Positions 1-5,870 of a stretch of 8,342 nt of DNA are shown here, one piece after another; position 1 is the stretch's first letter; each line of letters starts with the position of its first letter. The stretch is from an uncultured Acidobacteriaceae bacterium (lineage in GTDB: Bacteria > Acidobacteriota > Terriglobia > Terriglobales > Acidobacteriaceae). Where the stretch lies: the NCBI GenBank assembly GCA_903842845.1, contig CAIMNN010000535.1, positions 1-8,342 on the forward strand. Direction: 5' to 3'. The position numbers and the translations under genes are program-made. Below the pieces are notes generated by a model that did not search any database, had not been told where the DNA came from, and saw only the letters and a program-made list of their open reading frames with translations.

Positions 1-12
1 AGTCGAGGCAGC

Positions 13-249
13 ATGAAGACTCCGCGCGACATTTCAGCAAGCAAGATTGTTAAGCTGATGGAACGGCTCGGTTATGAGGTTATAAGGCAAAAAGGAAGTC
101 ATATACGCCTAAAATAATCTGGTGTACCAAAACATCTTATTACTGTCCCAAATCATAATCCGCTCAAAATTGGAACTTTGAACCATCTATTGGATGAGAT
201 ATCATCTGCGCGGAGCATTGCGATTGATGACCTGATCAATATGCTTTAA
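13..249 (+). pseudogene. hicA: HicA-family mRNA interferase toxin, interrupted by an in-frame stop
   Basis: Reading from the ATG at 13 gives 34 residues, then TAA at 115-117, then 43 more residues in the same frame to a TAA at 247-249. Both halves together match the small HicA (YcfA-like, double-stranded-RNA-binding fold) toxin. The N-terminal helix is followed by GYEVIRQKGSH, whose His30 is the family's catalytic histidine, then ITVPNHNPLKIGTL, the typical second strand and helix start. The restored length of 78 codons is normal for the family. No frameshift is needed, so a single substitution in a sense codon (for example CAA, GAA or AAA to TAA) explains the break. A GAGG at 5-8 could serve as ribosome binding site. 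No antitoxin (hicB) is visible; it could lie left of the window. The region is clearly more AT-rich than its neighbours, as expected for an acquired TA gene. Translation readthrough or a sequencing error are alternatives to true decay. Confidence 0.8.
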
Positions 250-256
250 TTGGAAT

Positions 257-1246
257 TTACTTATCTCTTGCAACCACAAAATCAGGAATCCACATCAGTG
301 CGCGGCGGGCTTCGGAGTCGGGGAAGCGGCTGAGTTCTTCGCGAGCGATGTTGGCGTAATGGTCGGCGGCGGCCATAGCGTAGTCGACGCTTTTATATTT
401 CTGTAGCAGCGCCTGAATCTCTTCGCGTGTGACGCGCGTAAAGCTGCGGTCGTCGAGGACGGTCTGCACAAGTGCGTGCTCGGCTTCGGTGCCGTGCTCG
501 TAGGCGTGGATGACGGCGAGGGTGGCTTTGCCTTCGCGCAGGTCACTGGCGACGGGCTTGCCGAGTACCTCTTCGGTTGCGGTGAGGTCGAGGACGTCGT
601 CGACAATTTGAAAAGCCAATCCGACGGCGCGTCCATAATTTCCCAAAGCTTCAATTTCGGCTTCGCTGGCTCCGCTGATGACTGCGCCGAGACGCATCGA
701 GGTCGAGAAGAGGCAGGCGGTTTTACGGAAGATGAGGTTGTAGTAGTCGTCTTCGTTGACGGCTTTGCCGAGCTTTTCGATCTGGAGGAGTTCGCCTTCA
801 ACCATCTGCTGCGTGAGATTGATGAGCAGGTCGAGAACGCGGAGGTTGCCCTCATCGAGCGCGATGCGGAAGGCCTGCATGTACAGCCAGTCGCCGGCGA
901 GGACGCATTTTTCGTTGCCCCAAGTGGTGTTGGGCGAGGGGCGGCCGCGACGAATTTCAGCGGCGTCGATGATGTCGTCGTGAACGAGGGTTGCGGTGTG
1001 GACGAGCTCAACGACTGCGCCGAGGCGGATGGCAGCGGGATTGGTGCCACCGAAGAGCCGCGCGGCGAGCAGCAACAACGAGGGACGCACACGTTTGCCG
1101 CCGCCTTCGCGCAGATACTCGGCGATCTCGGTGATAGTGCTGACGCTTGAAACCGCGTCGCGGCCCATCTCCTGCTCGATGGCGCGCAGGTCGTCCTTGA
1201 GCAGTTCAAAGACCTCCCGCGCCGTCGCCATTGCCAGTGTGCTCAA
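257..1246 (-). CDS. Long-chain trans-polyprenyl diphosphate synthase (octaprenyl/heptaprenyl type)
   Basis: This enzyme adds isopentenyl diphosphate units to an allylic primer to build a long all-trans prenyl chain, most likely the side chain of menaquinone. With the start chosen here the protein has 329 residues. In order it shows GGGKRVRP (48-55, diphosphate binding), the first aspartate-rich motif DDIID (90-94) followed by the RRGRPSPN stretch, a Lys-Thr pair near 175, the second motif DDVLD (216-220) in FQIVDDVLD, and GKPVASDLREGKATL (about 229-243). The residues just before the first motif (HTATLVH) resemble IspB-type long-chain synthases and lack the bulky aromatic residues of short-chain farnesyl synthases; product length is therefore an inference. 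The start is a TTG at 1246, chosen because AAGGA (plus-strand 1252-1256) lies five bases upstream. An ATG five codons further in (1231) and one upstream (1288) are alternatives with poorer ribosome sites. It is the last gene of the minus-strand cluster, 83 bases after yajQ. Confidence 0.93.
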   Translation of the reverse strand: MSTLAMATAREVFELLKDDLRAIEQEMGRDAVSSVSTITEIAEYLREGGGKRVRPSLLLLAARLFGGTNPAAIRLGAVVELVHTATLVHDDIIDAAEIRRGRPSPNTTWGNEKCVLAGDWLYMQAFRIALDEGNLRVLDLLINLTQQMVEGELLQIEKLGKAVNEDDYYNLIFRKTACLFSTSMRLGAVISGASEAEIEALGNYGRAVGLAFQIVDDVLDLTATEEVLGKPVASDLREGKATLAVIHAYEHGTEAEHALVQTVLDDRSFTRVTREEIQALLQKYKSVDYAMAAADHYANIAREELSRFPDSEARRALMWIPDFVVARDK

Positions 1247-1251
1247 TTTAG

Positions 1252-1256
1252 TCCTT
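1252..1256 (-). promoter_or_regulatory. Ribosome binding site that supports a TTG start for the prenyl synthase
   Basis: On the minus strand AAGGA is followed by five bases (CTAAA) and then TTG at 1246-1244. Neither the upstream ATG (1288) nor the downstream ATG (1231) has a comparable site, so this favours the TTG start. Confidence 0.5.
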
Positions 1257-1329
1257 GTTCGAACCTGTGGGGAATTGCAGCCCTGCATTCAGTCTAACTG
1301 GCTCGTCGCCATACGCGAAAGCGCACCGG

Positions 1330-1833
1330 TTAGTTGGTGCGGTAGTTGGTGAATTGCAGCTCGACGCCGAGGTCAGCGCCGCGCAACAGCGCGATGATGG
1401 CTTGCAAGTCGTCGCGGTCTTTGCCGGAGATGCGAACGGTGTCGCCCTGAATGCTGGCCTGCACCTTGCGCTTCGAGTCCTTGACGAGACGGACGATCTC
1501 TTTCGCCTTGTCGGACGGGATGCCCTGTGTGAGCGTGATGCGCTGGCGGACGCTTTGGCCGGTGGCGGGCTCGAGCTTGCCGTAGGTCACGTTTTTGAGC
1601 GAGACGCCGCGCTTGACGAGCTTCTGGCCGAAGATCTGCTTGACGGCTTCGAGGTGGTACTCGTTCGACGACGCGAGCAGTATCTCCTTGTCAGCGTTTT
1701 CGAGCTTGATCTCGGAGTGCGAATCCTTGAGGTCGAAGCGCTGGTGGATCTCTTTGAGCGCCTGGTCGATTGCGTTGCGGACTTCCTGGATTTCGACCTT
1801 GCTGACGATGTCAAAAGAATTGTCTTGTGCCAT
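1330..1833 (-). CDS. yajQ: YajQ family nucleotide-binding protein (DUF520)
   Basis: The 167-residue protein matches YajQ along its whole length and has the family's usual size. It starts MAQDNSFDIVSKVEIQEV, with the conserved SFDIVSK opening, continues with RFDLKDSHSEI, and ends with a second domain containing KVQASIQGDTVRISGKDRDD and a terminal LQFTNYR. YajQ proteins have two ferredoxin-like domains and bind nucleotides or RNA. In Xanthomonas and Pseudomonas a YajQ homologue binds cyclic di-GMP and affects gene expression; whether this one does so is unknown. The ATG at 1833 has AGAGG (plus-strand 1840-1844) six bases upstream, a good ribosome site. It lies 30 bases after tatD and is probably cotranscribed with it. 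A 6-bp inverted repeat spans the stop codon. Confidence 0.96.
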   Translation of the reverse strand: MAQDNSFDIVSKVEIQEVRNAIDQALKEIHQRFDLKDSHSEIKLENADKEILLASSNEYHLEAVKQIFGQKLVKRGVSLKNVTYGKLEPATGQSVRQRITLTQGIPSDKAKEIVRLVKDSKRKVQASIQGDTVRISGKDRDDLQAIIALLRGADLGVELQFTNYRTN

Positions 1834-1863
1834 GGTGCACCTCTTGCTATTTCGGTATCTCTA

Positions 1864-2703
1864 TTAGTTTCCCACGTTCGGGGTGAGGTGAAACAGGCGT
1901 TGGAAATTATTGGTTGTGGCCTCTGCCAGCTCGGCTAAAGTGATGCCGCGCAGGCCGGCGAGCAGCTCGGCCGTGCGGGCGACGAAGGCTGGCTCGTTGC
2001 GTTTGCCGCGGTCTGGCGCTGGGGCGAGCCACGGGGCGTCGGTTTCAACCAGAAGTGAGTCAAGCGGCAGCACAGCGGCGATATCGCGCAACGGTTGCGC
2101 CTTGGGGAAGGTGAGGTTGCCGGCGAAGGAGATGAGGAAACCGAATTCAATCGACCGGCGGGCTTGCTCCAACGAACCGGAGAAGCAGTGCATGATGCCG
2201 CCGAGGTTGGTTGGGTTCCAGTTGGTTGCGAGCGCTGCGAAAAGGTCGTTCCACGCTTCGGGGTTGGCGACCGGGTCGTCGCCCTCAGGGCGGCAATGGA
2301 TGAGGATGGGGCGCTTGTGTTTTGCAGCGAGCGAGAGTTGCGCCTTGAGGCCGGCGAGTTGCTGGTCGCGCGTCGCGCCTTCGTGGTAGTAGTCGATGCC
2401 GATTTCGCCGCAGGCTATTACCTCGGGCTGCGCGAGTAGCTCGTCGAGCTTGAAGAGGAGCGGCGCCATATCGAGCGCCGTGGTGTGCGGGTAGATTCCT
2501 GCGGAGACGTATTGACGCGGCGTGCCTGCCTGGCCGTTGAACTCGCGGCAGTGGTCGAGCGCCGCGGCCATCTCTTCGGGTGTTTCGCCGATGCCGATGG
2601 AAAGAATTGCTGTGACACCAGCAGAGTACGCACGCTCAAGGACGGCGCGGCGGTCCTCGTTATAGCGGTCGCTGTCGAGGTGGATGTGTGAGTCGATGAG
2701 CAA
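1864..2703 (-). CDS. tatD: TatD family metal-dependent deoxyribonuclease/hydrolase
   Basis: This is a TIM-barrel metallohydrolase of the TatD family, cytoplasmic DNases with 3'-5' exonuclease activity in characterised members. The 279 residues carry the full metal-binding set: HIH (His6, His8) near the N-terminus, Glu100 in CGEIGIDY, His136 in ILIHCR, His172 in GGIMHCFSGS and Asp222 in LVETDAPWLAP. One usual family feature differs: the GxHPH segment reads GIYPH (69-73), with Tyr for the first His. The start is TTG at 2703, supported by GAGG (plus-strand 2709-2712) five bases upstream and by an in-frame stop a short way upstream that leaves no ATG. The gene begins 21 bases after vapC and ends 30 bases before yajQ. 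In many bacteria tatD sits directly beside metG; here vapBC lies between them. Activity is inferred from family, not shown for this protein. Confidence 0.95.
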   Translation of the reverse strand: MLIDSHIHLDSDRYNEDRRAVLERAYSAGVTAILSIGIGETPEEMAAALDHCREFNGQAGTPRQYVSAGIYPHTTALDMAPLLFKLDELLAQPEVIACGEIGIDYYHEGATRDQQLAGLKAQLSLAAKHKRPILIHCRPEGDDPVANPEAWNDLFAALATNWNPTNLGGIMHCFSGSLEQARRSIEFGFLISFAGNLTFPKAQPLRDIAAVLPLDSLLVETDAPWLAPAPDRGKRNEPAFVARTAELLAGLRGITLAELAEATTNNFQRLFHLTPNVGN

Positions 2704-2708
2704 GAGGG

Positions 2709-2712
2709 CCTC
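2709..2712 (-). promoter_or_regulatory. Ribosome binding site fixing the TTG start of tatD
   Basis: GAGG on the minus strand, followed by five bases and then TTG (2703-2701). The frame closes upstream with a TAA and contains no ATG or GTG between, so this decides the start. The site lies in the 21-base gap after the vapC stop. Confidence 0.55.
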
Positions 2713-2724
2713 GTGGAAAATGAT

Positions 2725-3138
2725 TTAATTTGCAGATAGTGCTGGTGGATGTACTACACGCAATCCGAGATGTTTTTCAAAGGCGTCGAAATCGCGGTCG
2801 CGGTGTAGCAGTTGGTGATGTTGTTCGATGCAGAAAGTGGCGACCATACAATCAATCGTCTTGCGGACAGTAATTCCTTTTCCGCGCAGTGTTTGAAAGT
2901 TGCGAGCCGCGGAGATCGCGATGCGTGTTGATGAAGCCTCATAGACGGGGAATTTGAGAAGATCGATCATGAAGGCGTCAAATTGAGCTGAGTGTCTGGT
3001 TCCTTGCAAAACTTCACAGACATTGAGCGTAGTGAGACCGAGGGGTTGTACGCCGATAGCGTTGCCGAGCCAGATGGAATGCCGATTTTTGCGCCCGTGA
3101 AGAGCGTCAATCCAAACTGATGAATCAACAATGATCAT
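2725..3138 (-). CDS. vapC: VapC-type PIN-domain ribonuclease toxin
   Basis: VapC toxins are small Mg2+-dependent endoribonucleases that cut tRNA or rRNA when not held by VapB. The 137 residues form one PIN domain of typical length, starting MIIVDSSVWIDALHG. The expected acidic residues are all present: Asp5 in VDSSVWID, Glu42 in VCEVLQG, Asp96 in KTIDCMVA, and Asp114/Asp116 in HRDRDFDAFE. No truncation is apparent, so the toxin should be active. It starts with ATG at 3138, twelve bases after the vapB stop. Only a weak ribosome site is visible, so translational coupling to vapB is likely. It is followed by tatD with no terminator between. The base composition is visibly less GC-rich than metG or argS, consistent with horizontal acquisition. 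Confidence 0.95.
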   Translation of the reverse strand: MIIVDSSVWIDALHGRKNRHSIWLGNAIGVQPLGLTTLNVCEVLQGTRHSAQFDAFMIDLLKFPVYEASSTRIAISAARNFQTLRGKGITVRKTIDCMVATFCIEQHHQLLHRDRDFDAFEKHLGLRVVHPPALSAN

Positions 3139-3150
3139 GGCTGATCTATC

Positions 3151-3477
3151 TCAGTCCGCACTCATGGCTGCAACACCAGGACGTTGATTGTGTCGCGTCT
3201 TCTGCGCAGTCGGCTTTTTCTTTCCTGCTTTTGCTGTTGAAGGCACCAACTTCGAAAGCGAGGCATCGTCATTCACGTCCCAGAATCGGCCTTCACGCAT
3301 TGCGTCTAAATTGCCTTCCCACTGAATTTTCCCAAACCACTTCAAAATTCCCTCTTGGGCCTTGAGCTGGACCATCTGGCGCATGCAGGCTTCCACGGCG
3401 GCTTTCTTTGTCGTGGCGCCGGTAGCCTTCATCGCCTGCTTCATCAACTTGTCGTCGATGTCTATGTTTGTGCGCAC
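3151..3477 (-). CDS. vapB: VapB-type antitoxin (RHH-like) with a basic C-terminal extension
   Basis: This is the partner antitoxin of the adjacent PIN toxin. Residues 1-35 (MRTNIDIDDKLMKQAM followed by ATTKKAAVEACMRQMV) match the N-terminal DNA-binding dimerisation part of the PF09957-type VapB family. Residues 40-64, including ILKWFGKIQWEGNLDAMREGR, match the toxin-binding tail with its Trp/Phe and acidic residues. Family members usually end about there, near 65-75 residues. This one runs to 108, with a polar tail including Lys-rich AKAGKKKPTAQKTRHNQRP (82-100). The start is a GTG at 3477, chosen because a perfect AGGAGG lies five bases upstream. Two 10-bp direct repeats and a likely promoter sit just upstream, which fits autoregulation by the VapBC complex. 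The stop is 12 bases before vapC. Confidence 0.92.
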   Translation of the reverse strand: MRTNIDIDDKLMKQAMKATGATTKKAAVEACMRQMVQLKAQEGILKWFGKIQWEGNLDAMREGRFWDVNDDASLSKLVPSTAKAGKKKPTAQKTRHNQRPGVAAMSAD

Positions 3478-3482
3478 TGTGG

Positions 3483-3488
3483 CCTCCT
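3483..3488 (-). promoter_or_regulatory. Strong ribosome binding site for vapB (GTG start)
   Basis: AGGAGG on the minus strand, five bases before GTG 3477-3475. It is the best Shine-Dalgarno match in the window and decides the GTG start. A strong site for the antitoxin and a weak one for the toxin matches the excess of antitoxin expected in TA operons. Confidence 0.75.
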
Positions 3489-3499
3489 CTCTGATTGCG

Positions 3500-3531
3500 A
3501 TGTGTATAGTATGCCTGATTTATGTGTATAG
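3500..3531. repeat. Paired 10-bp direct repeat, probable VapBC operator
   Basis: ATGTGTATAG occurs exactly at 3500-3509 and again at 3522-3531, 22 bases apart start to start (about two helical turns). One copy overlaps the -10 side and the other the -35 edge of the proposed vapBC promoter. This is a typical placement for an autorepressor that binds as adjacent dimers on one face of DNA. Operator function is inferred. Confidence 0.55.
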
Positions 3532-3536
3532 CTCAA
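3508..3536 (-). promoter_or_regulatory. Putative sigma70-type promoter of the vapBC operon
   Basis: On the minus strand TTGAGC (plus 3531-3536) is followed by a 17-base spacer and CATACT (plus 3508-3513). Each hexamer matches four of six consensus bases. A start of transcription near 3501 would give a leader of about 24 bases before the vapB GTG. The promoter lies directly after the metG terminator. The overlapping repeats support a regulatory role. The call is by eye, from hexamers and spacing only. Confidence 0.45.
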
Positions 3537-3544
3537 GAGGTATT

Positions 3545-3578
3545 AAAAACCGGCCAGAATCAGCATCCGGCCGGTTTC
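3545..3578 (-). terminator. Intrinsic terminator after metG
   Basis: A perfect 9-bp stem, AAACCGGCC (3547-3555) with GGCCGGTTT (3569-3577), closes a 13-base loop. On the minus strand the stem runs into a run of five T (plus-strand A at 3545-3549), right after the metG stop at 3600. On the plus strand only three T follow, so it works best for metG. It separates metG from the vapBC promoter 9 bases further on. Confidence 0.85.
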
Positions 3579-3599
3579 GAGTTGCGATTAAATTGATGA

Positions 3600-5738
3600 T
3601 TACTTGAGCCGCGCGCCGAGCGGAACTTCCTCGTGGAAGCCGGCGAGGACCGGGACTCCGCCTTCAAGCGATGCGGCCAACAACATTCCGTGCGAGACGA
3701 GGCCGCGCATGGTCCTGGGCGCGAGGTTGGCGACGATGATGATCTTGCGACCGATGAGCTTTTCCGGCTCGTAGTACTGCGCGATGCCGGCGAGTATCTG
3801 ACGCTTCTCATCGCCGAGATCGACCTCAAGGCGAAGCAGTTTGTCGGCTTTGGGGATGCGCTCAGCGACGAGAATCTGTGCGACGCGCAGCTCGACTTTG
3901 ACGAAGTCGTCGATGGTGATGAGGGTCTTCTCTTCAACAGGAGCCACAGGAGCAGCAGCAGCTTCAGTGGTCGCGGGTGCGGAAATTGTAGCAGCCACGA
4001 CCGGAGCAGATGCAACCTCAGCAACAAATGGCTTGGCGGCCTCAACCTTTGCAACAGGCTCGGCAATTTTTTTCGCAACCTCTGCGGGCGCTACTTTTAC
4101 GTCATCCATCTCGATTGGTCCTCCCACGGCTTCAACCGCGCTTTTGTTGTTCTCCGCTTCCAGTGCTTCCATACGCTCGGCTGTATCTTTTTCAGCACGA
4201 GGGAAGAGCGGCGCGGGTTCACCGAACTTTGTTCCAGCTTTGAGCCCGCCCCATGCGAGACTCTTCAAGAAATTTTTCTTTACGGCGTCGGCTATCTCGC
4301 CCTGGCCCAGTTGACGCCAGACGATTTCAGCGGATGTGGGCAGCACTGGATAGACGAGACCGGTGATTACGCGAATGGCCTCGGCGGCGGTTGCCAGCAC
4401 GCGTGCCTGAAGCGCTACGTGGTCGGCGTCGGTGCGGTCGGCGGGCTTTTTCCAGGGGGCCGTCGCGGTCAGGTAGCCGTCGACATCAGCGACCAGCGAC
4501 CACACGCACTTCAATGCGCCGGAGAAATCGAAGTCGTCAAAGCAGCGGTTGAACTCTGGGATGGTTGCGGTGGCCGTCGCGTGGAGTTTTTCTTCAGCTT
4601 CGGTGAGCGTGCCTGCGTCGGGTACAACGCCTTCAAAAAACTTGTGCATCATGTTGACGACGCGGCTGACCAGGTTACCGTAGCCGTTGGCGAGGTCGCC
4701 GTTGTAGCGCTGGACGAGAGCATCGAAGCTGAAGTTTCCGTCCTGTCCGAAGGGAATCTCGCGCAGCAAAAAGTAGCGCAGCGCGTCGACGCCGAGGACA
4801 TCGGCGACCGACTCAGCGCGGACGACGTTGCCGCGTGACTTGGACATCTTTGACTGATCAAAAAGCAGCCAGCCGTTTGCGCGGACCTGATGCGGGAGCG
4901 CGATGCCTGCGGCCATCAAAAACGCCGGCCAGTAGACGCAGTGGAAGCGGCTGATCTCTTTGCCGATGAGGTGAACGTTGGCGGGCCAGAATTTTTCAAA
5001 CTTTGCTTTGCTGGCCACGTCATCGCTGCCGTAGCCAAGCGCGGTGATGTAGTTGGCCAGCGCGTCCAACCAGACGTAGACGACGTGCTTCTCATCGCCT
5101 GGGACGGGGATGCCCCAGGTGAAGCTGGTGCGGCTGACGGAGAGGTCTTTCAAGCCGCCGCGCACAAAAGAGAGAACCTCGCGGCGGACCGACTCGGGCT
5201 GCATGAACTCGGGGTGCCGCTCGTAGAGGTCGAGCAGCGGCTTTTCAAACGCCGAGAGCTTGAAGAAATAATTTTCTTCCTTCACGGTTTCTGTGACGCG
5301 TCCGCAGTCGGGGCAGACTGTGCCGGGCTCGCCGTCCACGTAAGCTTCGTCGCTGACGCAATACTGCCCTGTGTAGTGGCCTTTGTAGATGAAGCCGCGG
5401 TCGCGCAGCGTGGCGAAGAGTTTTTGCACACCGCGCTTATGGCGCTCTTCGGTGGTGCGGATAAAGTCGTCAGGCGTGAGGCCGAGGCGCTTCCAACTGT
5501 CGCTGAACTCGGCGGAAATTTTGGCGGCGAACTCGTCCGGCGTGCTGCCGGCCTTCTTCGCGCTGCGCTCAATCTTCTGGCCGTGCTCGTCGGTGCCGGT
5601 GAGGAACCAGGTCTCAACGCCGAGTGCGCGCTTGCGGCGGGCGATCGCGTCGCAGACGATGGTCGAGTACGCATGGCCGAGGTGAGGCCGCGCGTTGACG
5701 TAATAGATCGGAGTTGTGAGGTAATAGCGTTCGGTCAC
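3600..5738 (-). CDS. metG: Methionyl-tRNA synthetase with C-terminal tRNA-binding domain
   Basis: This class I aminoacyl-tRNA synthetase attaches methionine to tRNA-Met, including the initiator. The 712 residues show the HIGH motif as HLGH (19-22) after TTPIYYVNARP, the connective peptide with a zinc-knuckle-like segment (Cys127, Cys142, Cys145, with Asp130 where a Cys is often found), the KMSKS motif (297-301) in SKMSKSRGN, and the helical anticodon-binding domain to about 500. An Ala/Pro/Val-rich linker (about 545-605) leads to an OB-fold tRNA-binding domain of the Trbp111/EMAP type (607-712), with VKVELRVAQI and NLAPRTMRGLVSHGMLLA. The length is normal for the two-domain form. The start is GTG at 5738; the frame closes just upstream with TAA, so no ATG is available, and no ribosome site is visible. 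A terminator follows at 3545-3578. The gene is divergent from argS. Confidence 0.98.
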   Translation of the reverse strand: MTERYYLTTPIYYVNARPHLGHAYSTIVCDAIARRKRALGVETWFLTGTDEHGQKIERSAKKAGSTPDEFAAKISAEFSDSWKRLGLTPDDFIRTTEERHKRGVQKLFATLRDRGFIYKGHYTGQYCVSDEAYVDGEPGTVCPDCGRVTETVKEENYFFKLSAFEKPLLDLYERHPEFMQPESVRREVLSFVRGGLKDLSVSRTSFTWGIPVPGDEKHVVYVWLDALANYITALGYGSDDVASKAKFEKFWPANVHLIGKEISRFHCVYWPAFLMAAGIALPHQVRANGWLLFDQSKMSKSRGNVVRAESVADVLGVDALRYFLLREIPFGQDGNFSFDALVQRYNGDLANGYGNLVSRVVNMMHKFFEGVVPDAGTLTEAEEKLHATATATIPEFNRCFDDFDFSGALKCVWSLVADVDGYLTATAPWKKPADRTDADHVALQARVLATAAEAIRVITGLVYPVLPTSAEIVWRQLGQGEIADAVKKNFLKSLAWGGLKAGTKFGEPAPLFPRAEKDTAERMEALEAENNKSAVEAVGGPIEMDDVKVAPAEVAKKIAEPVAKVEAAKPFVAEVASAPVVAATISAPATTEAAAAPVAPVEEKTLITIDDFVKVELRVAQILVAERIPKADKLLRLEVDLGDEKRQILAGIAQYYEPEKLIGRKIIIVANLAPRTMRGLVSHGMLLAASLEGGVPVLAGFHEEVPLGARLK

Positions 5739-5870
5739 GTGATTTTTGGGTTACTTCATTAGTGTAAGGCATTTCGGCTGCGTGGTTGTGACGGCGCATT
5801 CTGCTAAACTTGGGCTTGAGAAATCAACAGATTAGCCTGAGTTTATTGGCGGTTTTGGGAGTATAGACGC
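5739..5870. promoter_or_regulatory. Divergent metG/argS intergenic region, probable promoters for both
   Basis: Both synthetase genes must be transcribed from this 132-base gap. For argS a possible extended -10, TGCTAAACT, lies at 5802-5810, but no good -35 is seen at the right distance. For metG a possible -10, TACACT, lies on the minus strand at 5761-5766, again with a poor -35; a start near 5754 would give a leader of about 16 bases without a Shine-Dalgarno. A GGGAG at 5857-5861, nine bases before the argS GTG, is the likely argS ribosome site. I see no T-box or other riboswitch-like structure. Confidence 0.35.

Noticed and set aside
476..1150. Long plus-strand open frame of 224 codons opposite the prenyl synthase
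   Set aside because: It lies entirely antisense to a gene with clear catalytic motifs. Its composition (Asp, Glu, Val, Gly) is the usual mirror of a GC-rich gene, and it has no recognisable family.
1257..1264. GTTCGAAC resembling a tRNA T-loop
   Set aside because: The flanking bases do not form a T stem on either strand, and no anticodon arm or acceptor stem can be found around it.
3633..5762. Two long plus-strand open frames (401 and 290 codons) opposite metG
   Set aside because: Both are antisense to the complete metG and have no motif, no promoter and no ribosome site that stands out; GC-rich codon use explains the openness.
5739..5870. T-box or other tRNA-sensing leader before metG or argS
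   Set aside because: The gap is only 132 bases, shared by two divergent promoters, and shows no T-box sequence or specifier stem.
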